This document shows, piece after piece, positions 55,086 through 64,000 of a DNA stretch of 64,000 bases; positions within the stretch are counted from its first letter, which is position 1, and each line of letters begins with the position of its first letter. Under the pieces are notes generated by a model that ran no database searches, was not told the DNA's origin, and was given only the letters and a program-made list of their open reading frames with translations. This DNA is from Phoma sp. XZ068 (lineage: Eukaryota > Ascomycota > Dothideomycetes > Pleosporales > Didymellaceae): NCBI GenBank assembly GCA_004835665.1, contig RBKR01000023.1, forward strand, positions 806,001 through 870,000, in the 5' to 3' direction. Made by a program: the position numbers and the translations under genes.

Positions 55086-56370
55086 TTACAACTTGGCTAG
55101 AATGCCATTGTTCTCCAGAACGCTCAGATGATTGCGAGTGATCTCCGCAACTGATCGACACCCGGCCAATGCCATCGTCGACTTGAATTCCTCAAGCAAA
55201 ATCTGGATAGCAAGCTCGACTCCCGCCTGCCCTTTGTACTGAGTAAGGTCAGTGCATGGTCTGAGCATTCATGGAAGTAACTTTGCTTACCGCAAGGCCC
55301 CAAATAGCGATTCTTCCAAGGAAACAGAAATCTGCACCAAGTGCCAGAGCTTTGAAGATATCGGACCCTCTTCTTATACCTCCGTCTACCGCGATCTGTA
55401 TATGGCCCTTTGCAATTGGTGCGCATTGCCTCAGAGCGTCGAGCGTAGCTGGAACGCCGTCTAGTTGGCGTCCACCATGGTTCGAGATGACGACGCCATC
55501 CACGCCTGCCGCTATCGCCTGCTCAACATCTTCTGGCGAAGAAATTCCCTTCAGCCAGATCTGCATTTTGGTGTGCGCCTTCAGCCAAGGAATGATCTCT
55601 TCCCACTCAAGAGTGTCGTCGAACGCCTGGGGCCCATTGCCTTTGGCATCCGGTGCGCCGAACTCATCCTGACCCTTCGATAATAAGTTGGGGAACGACA
55701 TGTCTTTGGGCAACGTAAAGTTAGACCGCATTTCGCCCAATCGACGACCGAGAACAGGCACATCGACCGAAAGGAATAGCGCCCGATATCCAGAGCCTTC
55801 AAACAGATCAGTGCTGCTCTAAAGTATGCGCAAAAGTTTCAATACTCACTTTCAGCCCTCTTGAGCAGCTGCATTGTGATATTTCTGTCCTTCACTATGC
55901 ACATCTGCATCATGTATGGGTTCTCAGCGCCCTGCGCAATGACATCTTCCAACGACTTTGTGGCGTATGAAGACAGTGCCATCGGTATCCCCATCTTTGC
56001 TGCTGCCCTCGATGTAGCCAGTTCTCCATCTGGGTGGGCCAAGCAGTGCATCGCACTAGGGCTGAACCCGCAAGGAAAGGTGATATTCCTGCCAAAGATC
56101 TCGGCGCTAGTGTCTACATTGGAAACATTTCGTAGGATTCGGGTACGGATCTTGTATCTATCGTATGCTGTTACGTTCTCTCGAAGCCTGAAGAGACACG
56201 ATCAGCCTTTGCATATTGCCCGCCACCTTCGCCAGTACTCACGTTATCATGTCCATAGCGCCACCATTATAGTATTCCCGGAAGCCTTCAGAGAGATTCT
56301 CTGAACCATAATGCTCGAGATCGCGGATTGAAAAGACGAGGGGATCGAGTGCTGCTGGACGATTGGCCAT
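55086..56370 (-). CDS. FMN-dependent alpha-hydroxy-acid oxidase/dehydrogenase (lactate/glycolate oxidase type)
   Basis: Four exons on the minus strand (56370-56243, 56187-55850, 55796-55291, 55238-55086) give 374 residues, the usual length for single-domain members. Motifs include YYNGGAMDMIT near the N-terminus, FPCGFSPSAMHCLAHPDGE, MALSSYATKSLEDV, GYRALFLSVDVPVLGRR and MQIWLKGISSPED. The signature SNHGGRQLDG contains the catalytic His and Arg, followed by VDGGIRRGSDIFKALALGAD for FMN. There is no cytochrome b2 domain and no mitochondrial presequence. The C-terminus (ILAKL) is not a clear peroxisomal signal. It oxidises a 2-hydroxy acid to a 2-oxo acid, substrate unknown. It is head-to-head with the DHDPS-like lyase, with 556 bp between the starts. 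Confidence 0.9.
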
Positions 56371-56926
56371 TCTTCGAATCGAATAGATTCTTCTTGTAGT
56401 CACTCAAGAAACTGTCCTTCTTCGAACAAAGGTGTGAGGATGAGTCCAAGGACTAATAACATCGATTCAAAGGCATTAATACTTCAGTCCGCTCTCTTAT
56501 GGCCTGCCGGTAATTAGGGTTACCACGACCGATTCGGTACTGTCAAAATGGTGGGTACTGCAACTGGGAGCGTGACCTGACCGAGGCACCCTAAGATATT
56601 TCATCGCGGAATCACATACTAATTCAAGTGTGGTGATATCCACGGTTCCTCTCCCCGCAGCTTGTAAAACGAAAATAATGGTCTCGGAAGCTACTGAGTA
56701 TGCGTGATCTGATGATCCTACACCGCACTTGCCCAGATAGGAAGGAATCTCCTACCCCAATTAAGCGTCATCGGAGAGATCCATGGATTCTCACGAACGA
56801 TTCCAAACACAAAAGAGCTCTTGAGAAGGCTGGTAGAGATTACTTCAATCCCTTTCCCTTCCAAACTCAGCACACTGTCTCAGCAGCTCTCCTAATACCC
56901 CAAATCTTCACTGCTTCTCATTCGAA
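56371..56926. promoter_or_regulatory. divergent promoter of hydroxy-acid oxidase and DHDPS-like lyase
   Basis: A 556-bp interval between two start codons on opposite strands. It contains one TGATATCCA element at 56634-56642. I see no coding sequence. Confidence 0.55.
56634..56642 (+). promoter_or_regulatory. TGATATCCA element within GTGG-N6-CCAC
   Basis: The 9-mer sits inside an inverted repeat, GTGG at 56630-56633 and CCAC at 56640-56643. The same 9-mer occurs twice in the next divergent promoter. Binding by a dimeric regulator is inferred. Confidence 0.4.
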
Positions 56927-57850
56927 ATGGCACCTCAAGAGCTAAAAGGCATCCTCGTTGCTCTCGTAACTCCTTTTACAGATGATGGTTCCAAGGTCCA
57001 CGAGGGCCGCCTCGAAGCTCACATCAACCGCATGATTGAGGCGGGCGTCCACGGTCTCGTTCCCGGTGGCACGACCGGAGAGTTCACAGCCATGACCATT
57101 GAAGAGCGGAAGCAAGTCACAGAGCTTTGCGTCAAGTACTCAGCAGGCCGTGTCCCTGTTGTTGCTGGTGCTGGTGCACTTTCCACCAAGGACGTCATTG
57201 ACCTGGCCGTGCACGCGGCGAAGGCTGGTGCTGCGGCAACCATGATCGTGCCTCCGTTCTACGACCCGGTGAACTACGAACAGCTTCGAGAACTTTGCAG
57301 AGAAGTCTACGACGAGTCCAAGATCCCCATCGTCTATTACAACATTCCCTCAGCAAGCGGCCTTACATTATCCCCCACTCAGATGGCATCCTTGAAGGAT
57401 GTCGGCGTGCACTACTTGAAGGACACATCTGGCAACGCACCCGCTCTCACCGAAATGCTTTTCGAACTTGACGACCAAATCACTGCTTTCAATGGCTGGG
57501 ATACGCTCACATTCTACGGCCTGGCCGCTGGCGCAAAGGGCTCAGTATGGGGCGCAACCAACGTCATTCCTGAGCTATCTGTTGCGCTGTGGAACGCTGT
57601 CGCAGTGGAAGGTGACATCAAGAAGGGCCGCGAGCTGTGGAGGAAGATCTTCCCTCTTTGCAAATTCCTTGAGTCCTACAACTACCCATCAGCAACTAAA
57701 ACCGCTATGGAGCTCAGGGGATGGGAGACTGGCGGTTTGAGGAAGCCATTCAAGCTGCTGGGTCAAAAGGAAACTGAGGAGCTAGCGCAGATTATCAAGG
57801 CGTCAGGGTCGCAGGTTCAGAAGGCAAAGTGGCTCTCGAACGGTGTTTAG
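56927..57850 (+). CDS. DHDPS/N-acetylneuraminate-lyase superfamily protein
   Basis: An intronless frame of 307 residues, normal for the family. It shows GILVALVTPFTDDGSKV at the N-terminus, GGTTGEF near residues 47-53 (carboxylate-binding GTTGE), VYYNIPSASG near 140 (catalytic Tyr) and HYLKDTSGN near 165 (Schiff-base Lys). Fungi make lysine by the aminoadipate route, so biosynthetic dihydrodipicolinate synthase is not expected. A catabolic lyase, dehydratase or deaminase acting on a 2-oxo acid is more likely. Superfamily members include L-threo-3-deoxy-hexulosonate aldolase, 2-keto-3-deoxy-arabinonate dehydratase and pyrroline-hydroxycarboxylate deaminase. Its neighbours (aldehyde dehydrogenase, amino-acid permease) would suit the last two reaction types. 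The exact substrate is unknown. Confidence 0.9.
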   Translation: MAPQELKGILVALVTPFTDDGSKVHEGRLEAHINRMIEAGVHGLVPGGTTGEFTAMTIEERKQVTELCVKYSAGRVPVVAGAGALSTKDVIDLAVHAAKAGAAATMIVPPFYDPVNYEQLRELCREVYDESKIPIVYYNIPSASGLTLSPTQMASLKDVGVHYLKDTSGNAPALTEMLFELDDQITAFNGWDTLTFYGLAAGAKGSVWGATNVIPELSVALWNAVAVEGDIKKGRELWRKIFPLCKFLESYNYPSATKTAMELRGWETGGLRKPFKLLGQKETEELAQIIKASGSQVQKAKWLSNGV

Positions 57851-58179
57851 ACGTGCAAGTTGGCTAAATGGAACAATAAGATAATCATGGAAAACAACTT
57901 CTGCCTTTTATCGATGCAACCAGTGTATTTATTTTTGAGTGAATTTTGGCCGAGTACACATGTCATTCCCAACTTCTGCTAACATCCCTTAAGGTTTCAC
58001 AAGGCCCTGTCTTCCTTTTTCATAAAACGCCGCATCATCAACCAATACGATGATGCATGATCGTCAGGCGCTCATTTTAGCAGTTTGCTCATGACAGCTT
58101 CGCAGTGCACTTGAAATCGAAGTATGTAATAAATACTCATTTACTTTTAATGGTGCTATGGCTATCTGGGAGGGGCTCC
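57851..58179. other. intergenic between converging genes
   Basis: About 330 bases between the stop codons of the lyase and the aldehyde dehydrogenase, presumably both 3' untranslated regions. AT-rich, with nothing else seen. Confidence 0.5.
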
Positions 58180-59726
58180 TCAAAGTTTGTTACCCATGTT
58201 AATATGCACAGCCTTGACTTGAGAGTAAGCCTCAAGACCAACCTCGCCCAACTCTCTCCCAATACCCGACTGCTTGACACCGCCAAACGGTACTCTGTAG
58301 TCGCAGTCCTGGCTACTGTTTACCCATACCATACCAGAGTCGATCTCCGATGCCACCCTGTGCGCCCTCTCTAGATCCTTGGTGAAGACTGCGGCACCTA
58401 AGCCGTAGATCGTATCGTTCGCCATCTCAATAGCCTCGTCTTCACTCTTGAAAGTAGCGATGACAACGAAAGGTCCGAACACTTCTTCTCTATAGATCCG
58501 CATATTGGACGATACACCAGTGAAGACGGTGGGCTTGATGTAGTATCCGGTTCCGCTACGGGCTTCTCCACCTTCTACTAGCTTGGCACCTTCTTCTTTG
58601 CCAATGTCGACGTACGACAAGATGCGCTCATACTGCTGCTTAGTGACCTGAGGACCTTGGAAGGTGTCCTCGCTCCACTGATCGCCAATGACCGAAACCT
58701 CTGAGATCTGCTTCCGGAATTTCTCAACAAAAGTGTCGAAGATAGACTCCTGGACTAGGATGCGAGATGTTGCCGTGCAGATCTGACCTTGGTTGGACAT
58801 GATGCCGAAGTGCGACCACTTGACTGCCTGTTCCATGTCGGCATCGTCAAATACCAGTAGCGGCGACTTGCCTCCAGTCTCGAGAGTGATGTTCTTCAGC
58901 CCAACTGCAGCCATCTTCATTATCTGTGTAGCTGTAGCAGTCGATCCTGTGAACGCAACCTTGTCGACCAAGGGGTGTTGGACAAGCGCGGAGCCGGCCT
59001 CGCGCCCCAGCCCGTTGACAATGCTGACAACTCCAGGAGGAAAGCCAGCTTCTTTGATAAGCTTCGCAAAGACAAGAATCGACAGAGGTGTTTGCTCCGC
59101 CGGCTTAAGCACGATGGTGTTACCACAAGCCAGGGCAGGGCCGAGCTTCCAGCAAGCCATGGATAGGGGGTAGTTCCAGGGGATGATCTGGGCAACAACA
59201 CCAATCGGTTGTCGCACGGTGTAGGCAAATTTTTGTGGTGTTGTCCCTATTGTCTGGCCGGAGATTTTGTCTGCCCATCCTCCGTAGTAGCGGATTGTGT
59301 TGAATGCCTCGGGGAGATCATCATTGTATGCTACACTGTATGGTTTGCCTGGCTGTATCAGTACGATTTCCTCACGACATCAGAGATGCACTTACCATTA
59401 TCCCACGCATCTATAGTTGCCAGAAGCTCGTGATTCTGCTCCATCAAGTCCGCAAGCTTCACCATCAGTCGCCCACGGTCGGTGTTGGGCAAGAGCTTCC
59501 ATTCTGGGCTCTTCAGCGCCTTCTTCGCAGCCTTCACAGCACGGTCGATATCGTCTGGCGTCGCAGCTTGAACGGCAGCAATCTCTTTCTCCGTTGCAGG
59601 GTCAACCGAAGAGATTGTGTTTTCAGGCTTGGAAGAATCGACAAATTCGTTGTTGATGAATAGACCGGTAGGCTGCTCCCACTCCTTGCCATTGGGCGCT
59701 TTCAGTGTAATAGTTTTGGGTGCCAT
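58180..59726 (-). CDS. NAD(P)+-dependent aldehyde dehydrogenase
   Basis: Two exons on the minus strand (59726-59396, 59348-58180) give 499 residues, typical of class 1/2-like enzymes. The single 47-nt intron joins AWDN to GKPYSVAYNDDLPEAFN. Motifs are GVVAQIIPWNYPL (cofactor-binding Asn), VLKPAEQTPLS, FTGSTATATQIM, LETGGKSP (general-base Glu), NQGQICTATSR (nucleophilic Cys), EEVFGPFVV and PFGGVKQSGIGRELGE. All catalytic residues are present and there is no targeting peptide. It oxidises an aldehyde to the acid. Next to the DHDPS-like lyase, a 2-oxoglutarate-semialdehyde or similar aldehyde is a reasonable guess, but sequence alone cannot show it. It converges on the lyase and is divergent from the permease. 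Confidence 0.95.
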
Positions 59727-60161
59727 ACTCGCAGCAACTTAATGAAAATTTTGACTTTCGATCTGAATGGTATCTTTACAAGTTTGCCTTCCGTGATGGT
59801 AAGACTGCGATGTTCTGGTATCAAGAGGAATCACAGGCGGGGCAACGAGCTTTCCGCTTACTGTTTACCAGGCTTGTTGGGTGACACTACTATTGCGACG
59901 TCGGTCCCAGTCTGGCTATCAAATTGGCATCAAGCTCGGAACTGCGGTCTCAAAAACGAACGATTGCATGAAAGAATTGATGATCTATGCATGATTACCA
60001 CATCGGCTGCTGTGAACGTAGCCATTACGGCGTTAACGCTCGGAAAGAGCAGAAGGCCCGTGCGTCGAAACTACTTGCCGCTTTCGGTAACTCATTCCTT
60101 GTGCTCTTCTTGATGCATCACCTCCACGATACACGACTAGCCTTTCCGTAACGCCTCGCTT

Positions 60162-60170
60162 TGATATCCA
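60162..60170 (+). promoter_or_regulatory. TGATATCCA element
   Basis: Second copy of the 9-mer, about 350 bases before the permease start and 120 bases from the third copy. The regulatory role is inferred from recurrence only. Confidence 0.35.
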
Positions 60171-60282
60171 ACCTGGTGTCAGTATGGTATCGCGCCGAGA
60201 GATAGCTAGCGATGACTGCCGGGCATTTGTGGTGTGTAGTGTACGCTCTGCACGCGAGAAAACCTGGGGAAATACAGGTGGC

Positions 60283-60291
60283 TGATATCCA
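60283..60291 (+). promoter_or_regulatory. TGATATCCA element within CAGGT-N13-ACCTG
   Basis: Third copy of the 9-mer, centred in an inverted repeat with arms CAGGT at 60275-60279 and ACCTG at 60293-60297. Recognition by a dimeric factor is inferred. Confidence 0.4.
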
Positions 60292-60517
60292 GACCTGAAG
60301 CTAAGGTGTCAATGGCTGCGATACCAGTTTACGAGTGGTCCAGATTCCGCGATGAGTTGAATGGGTGAACGAATGCCCAGGGCTTGGTGTCTTAAATTAC
60401 TATAAAATCCGGTGATAATGGCCACCTTGAAGGGTAGCGACGATCTCATGGTCTTTTCCTGAGTTTCGAGCACATTGACTTGTCTACTTTGAAAGAACTT
60501 CTCTCAAGCTTTGAGCG

Positions 60518-62278
60518 ATGACCGATATCGAGAAGAAAGGCGCCTGCGAGATCACAATGGGGATGCCTGATGTGTACCCGGTTACTACTGCCAACCAGGT
60601 CGGTGAAGTGACAGATCCGTATGAAGGTGGTACGAGGCGTAGCTTGAAGAGCCGACATGCACAGATGATTGCGATTGGAGGCACTATTGGTACTGGTCTC
60701 TTCGTTGGATCTGGTCAGGCCTTGAAGATGGGCGGCCCGGTCTTCCTTGTCTTGTCTTATGTGATTATCTCCATTATGGTTTACGGCGTGGTCACAGCAA
60801 CAACTGAGATGAGCTCGTACTTACCTGTGAGGGGTTGCAGCATGTCGTACTTTGGTAATCGTTTCTTCTCTCCCAGCATGGGTTTTGCTCTTGGCTGGTA
60901 AGTTTTTTTTTCAGTCTTCATGGCGAGACCTTACTGACTGGCTCGACAATAGGCTGTACTTCTACATCTTTGCAATCACAGTTCCTGCAGAGATTACTGC
61001 AACATCCCTAGTCATCGGTTACTGGAACCCTCCAGTGCACGTTGCTGTATGGATTACTATCACGATGGTCGTCATCATCGCCCTCAACTGCTTCTCAGCT
61101 CGCGTCTACGGAGAAGCAGAGTTTTGGTTTGCATCGCTCAAGATCATGGGTATCATCGGCTTGCTAGTCATGGCTCTCGTGTTAGTCTGCGGTGGAGGAC
61201 CCGGCGGCGAAGCGTACGGCTTCACATACTGGCGTAACCCTGGTCCAGTCAACGAGTACCTGGTCACTGGTGCTTCTGGAAGGCTTTGCGCCTTCGTCGC
61301 TACTATCACATTCTCAGGCAAGTAGAGAGCTATTTATTCATTGACCGCCTCCATGCTGACGCTCAATCAATAGTATATGCATTTGCCTTCGCACCCGAAC
61401 TACTGGTTGTCACCGGTGGCGAAATGGAATCACCCCGGCGCAACCTTCCCAAGGCTGGCCGTCGTTACTTCTACCGCCTGATATTCTTCTACGTCTTCGG
61501 CGTTCTAGCCATCTCCTGCATCGTCTCCAGCGACAATGAGCAACTCCTCAGCGGCAAAAAGGGCGCCGGGTCGTCTCCCTGGGCCATTGCTGCCCGCGAA
61601 GCTGGCATCCGCGGCCTCGACTCAGTCATCAATGGTGTTATCGTCGCATCTGCCTGGTCCGCTGGCAACGCATACTTGTATTTGGCAAGCCGTACTCTAT
61701 ACTCTATGGCCCTCATTGGCAATGCTCCCAAGATCTTTACAAGGTGTAATAAGGCTGGGCTGCCGTATTATTCGCTCGCAGCCAGCGCCAGTTTCTCGGT
61801 CCTGGCATACCTAAATACTGCGAAGGGGAGTGGAACAGTTTTCAATTGGTTCGCTAATCTCATCAACACTGGCGCATACCAGAGCTGGATCTGCATTGGC
61901 TTGATCTACCTGCGTTTCCGCAAGGCCACATCTGCACAATCTGTCACACGTGAGGACCTTCCCTTCCGGTCGCGCTTTCAACCGTATCTTACCTACGTCA
62001 ACATCTTCATTCTCACGCTGTTGATGTTGCTGTCCGGCTTTACTGTGTTCTTGAAGAACTCGTGGGATACAGCAAGCTTTATGACTGCGTATCTAGGCAT
62101 TCCGGTCTTTGCTTTGCTGTTCTTTGGTCACAAAGTGCTCAAGGGAAGGAACGATGCTTGGTGCTACTCAGCTGAAACGATAGACTTGACGACCGGGCTG
62201 GCAGAGATTATCGCGGAGGAGGGAGACGAGCCGAAGAAGGGGGAGAAGTGGTTCCAGAAGCTCAATTGCTTCGCGTAG
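60518..62278 (+). CDS. amino-acid permease (AAT/YAT family)
   Basis: Three exons (60518-60897, 60953-61317, 61374-62278) give 549 residues, usual for fungal amino-acid permeases, with about twelve hydrophobic segments. After a polar N-terminus comes the family entry LKSRHAQMIAIGGTIGTGLF and GSGQALKMGGP. Further segments are MSSYLPVRGCSMSYFGNRFF, GFALGWLYFYIFAITVPAEI, GGEMESPRRNLPKAGRRYFY and NAYLYLASRTLYSMA. The second intron has a GC donor (G|GCAAGT). It is a plasma-membrane proton symporter by family knowledge, and the substrate is not predictable. Head-to-head with the aldehyde dehydrogenase, it probably brings in the substrate of the neighbouring catabolic genes. Confidence 0.94.
61318..61373 (+). 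other. GC-AG spliceosomal intron
   Basis: The donor is GCAAGT (61318-61323) and the acceptor CAATAG ends at 61373, with a CTGAC branch point. Only this donor joins TFS to VYAFAFAPELLVV in frame. The nearby GT (61323) gives the wrong frame. The other donor positions match U1 well, as is usual for GC donors. Confidence 0.85.
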
Positions 62279-62725
62279 GTGGTCCTTGGAACCTTGAGGG
62301 ACGGGACAACTGTGCAGTAAGACTCAATGGATCAATCGTAACTATACCAGTGACAGTATTGTGATACTTCCAGCTCTGTGTGTCTTAAGTTCGTCAGTCT
62401 TGGAAATCGACGTGCTCAGTGAAAGCTATCTCTATCAGCATTTGCCACTGCATCCAGCAATTGTGAAAAGTCCGCTTCCCAAGTCCAACCAAACACAGCA
62501 CCACGAAGATTTTCAGGCTATCGACGTACTATAACCGAATCAGCAGTTTGTTAGTATTGCTTGGTCTAGATTATAGGACCTGATACAGTGGAACTTTGGA
62601 TGTCTTTGTCAGTCTCTTGCTACAGCTTCAATTCGATCAACTGGACGACTTAGTGAGTGAATGATACATTGACACTGTATACACACATGATACATAAGAT
62701 TTACAGGAGGCTGCGCAGATAACAT
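62279..62725. other. intergenic between converging genes
   Basis: About 450 bases, AT-rich, between the permease and the Sdh5 stop codons. No coding sequence, RNA or repeat was seen. Confidence 0.45.
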
Positions 62726-63827
62726 CTATGCCGTCTGGTCAAAGTTGCGGATAGGAGGCATCATACCTAGGCCCTTACCCTCCGTCTCCTTCGCCTCGCC
62801 GCCAAGTTCTGTAACACCACCTGCCTTTCTCTCTGTGACATGGCGCCTCAACAGCGATAAGATCTCGCTGCCCTTCCACCTACTCGGAACAGGCCTGTAC
62901 GCGGGCTTGAACGTGCCCACAGTCTGCGCCCATTCACCGGTACCTGGCGAGCGCTTCCACTCGTCCTTTGTTTGAATATCCTTGCCCTGCGCATTCGCTG
63001 TAGCGAGTCCATCCTCTCCACCTTCAGCAGTCTCCTGGGACGTGGGTGTTGGCTCTTGGGTGGCCCAATAGTAGATGTCCCAGTCGTTCTCGTCCAGGAA
63101 GAGGTCGTATTGCTGGAGGAGCTCCGGGGACATGGTGCCGAGTTTGGCATCGGCGAAGGTGCTAAGGAGGAGGTCACTTTCTAGGGTTCCCCTCTTGCGG
63201 CTCTGGTCTGGCAGTTGTCAGCACCTGTCGAACGATTGAGTATCTCGTCTGGTGGAAAGCTCATGGCATGGAAAGGCAACGCAGGGGTAGTGGGACGGAC
63301 ATAGTAATCGTGCACGCATGGTATTCGCATCCTCTCCAGTCCGTCTTAACGGCTCAACCTTGAACCTGACAAAGGTACAAAGTGAGCATATATCCTAGCC
63401 TGGCTACAATACAGGATGCTGCTTACTTGGCGCCCTCCAGTTCTCCCACACCGAGCTCAGCGTCCTTTCCCTTGACTTCCGAAGCCTCGCTGCTCTGAGT
63501 TCCACCAGTCATGCGGTCTGTGTTGCCCGGGACGGAATCCTTGGGAGTGAAGTTGCCGTCCACCTGGGAGATCAGCTCAGGCGGAGGCGCGTCCTTGCCG
63601 ACCGAGGGCATCTCGTTCGCGATAGTAGAAGTTGTGTTTGTAAGGTGAGGGTTCAGGTTCTTCTCCATCTGGAACTTGCGATACTGCTCGGATGTATCAT
63701 TGGTGCGCTTGTTGAGTGCTTCGAACTGGTTGTTGCGAGCAGCCGAGATGCTGAAGGAGCGGTAGGTTGAGCGCTGGGCAGCGACGAAAGCGCGCGATGA
63801 GCGCATAGCAAGCCTCGAGGAAGCCAT
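62726..63827 (-). CDS. sdh5: succinate dehydrogenase assembly factor 2 (Sdh5/SDHAF2), mitochondrial
   Basis: Three exons on the minus strand (63827-63427, 63365-63301, 63207-62726) give 315 residues. Residues 1-42 (MASSRLAMRSSRAFVAAQRS...FSISAAR) form a clear mitochondrial presequence. An acidic linker follows. Exon 2 and the start of exon 3 rebuild the conserved core: FKVEPLRRTGEDANTMRARL, LYQSRKRGTLESDLLLSTFA and QYDLFLDENDWDIYYWATQE. The factor promotes covalent FAD attachment to the flavoprotein subunit of complex II in the matrix. The protein is about twice the length of the yeast homologue, because of the linker and a ~90-residue C-terminal extension ending PPIRNFDQTA. The second intron (93 nt) has a weak GTCCGT donor, but the join is required by the family sequence. 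Confidence 0.93.
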
Positions 63828-64000
63828 TGTAATGTTCGAGGTTCGAGAGTGATCCAATTGGGTGATGGGGTGTTATGAAAGAATTGGTCCAGCCGAGGGA
63901 GTCGAGAACGTCATAGCTCGCGGCTGACTAACAACAAATATCTCCTGTCTATTGCACTTGCAATTTTCAACATCACCCGAGGCATTCTCGACGATTGATA

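Larger units (their letters stand above)
59727..60517. promoter_or_regulatory. divergent promoter of aldehyde dehydrogenase and amino-acid permease
   Basis: A 791-bp interval between two start codons on opposite strands. It contains two TGATATCCA elements (60162 and 60283) and no supported coding sequence. Confidence 0.55.

Noticed and set aside
56927..57850. Calling the lyase a lysine-biosynthetic dihydrodipicolinate synthase
   Set aside because: Fungi make lysine by the aminoadipate pathway. The superfamily has many catabolic members and the neighbours are catabolic.
61286..61325. Termination of the permease at the TAG at 61323
   Set aside because: This would delete about seven membrane segments. 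The GC-AG intron restores a complete 549-residue transporter.
1..64000. CRISPR arrays, insertion sequences or phage genes
   Set aside because: The DNA is eukaryotic by introns and gene content. No regularly spaced repeats, transposase catalytic domains or terminal inverted repeats were found by eye.

Overview
This window is nuclear DNA of a filamentous ascomycete (Pezizomycotina). The gene repertoire (PTH11-type receptor, secreted tyrosinase, Zn2Cys6 regulator with a Fungal_trans_2-like region, FMN-dependent hydroxy-acid oxidase) suggests a Dothideomycete such as a member of the Pleosporales, but the class is an inference. The evidence for a fungus is direct. Nearly every gene carries short introns (about 43-140 nt) with GT...CTAAC/CTGAC...AG signals, there are no operons, and the tRNA-Ile carries an intron. 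All multi-exon models below were built by hand: reading frames were joined at splice sites so that the frame and the known family motifs run on without a break.

Layout. 0-5.4 kb: a ribosome-associated GTPase of the DRG1/Rbg1 type and a CENP-B/Tc5-type DNA-binding protein. 5.4-9.8 kb: gene-poor, with one tRNA-Ile(AAU). 9.8-13.4 kb: a PXA-domain sorting-nexin-like protein and Mediator subunit 10, which share a 100-bp divergent promoter. 14-25.5 kb: an orphan protein, a Bor1-type borate/anion exporter, a SET-domain protein, the ribosome-biogenesis helicase Dbp8, an FMN-binding split-barrel protein and a P450. 25.5-30.1 kb: no gene recognised. 30-35 kb: an orphan protein and a Gid4/Vid24 substrate receptor, followed by a patch of simple repeats. 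36-43 kb: secreted tyrosinase, PTH11-like receptor and a Myb-repeat protein. 43.3-48.5 kb: housekeeping and mitochondrial genes (Mim2-like, eIF2-beta, AIM24-like, a mitochondrial SMP-repeat protein).

48.9-62.3 kb looks like a catabolic neighbourhood. It holds an aldo-keto reductase, an NmrA/epimerase-type reductase, a Zn2Cys6 regulator, an FMN hydroxy-acid oxidase, a DHDPS-superfamily lyase, an aldehyde dehydrogenase and an amino-acid permease. The last six genes are arranged as three head-to-head pairs. Two of these divergent promoters share the 9-mer TGATATCCA (three copies). A lyase of this superfamily, an aldehyde dehydrogenase and an amino-acid permease together would fit conversion of an imported amino acid (hydroxyproline-like) to 2-oxoglutarate semialdehyde and then 2-oxoglutarate. 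That substrate is a hypothesis only. The window ends with the succinate dehydrogenase assembly factor Sdh5/SDHAF2.

No transposon, CRISPR array, secondary-metabolite backbone gene or virus-derived sequence was recognised.
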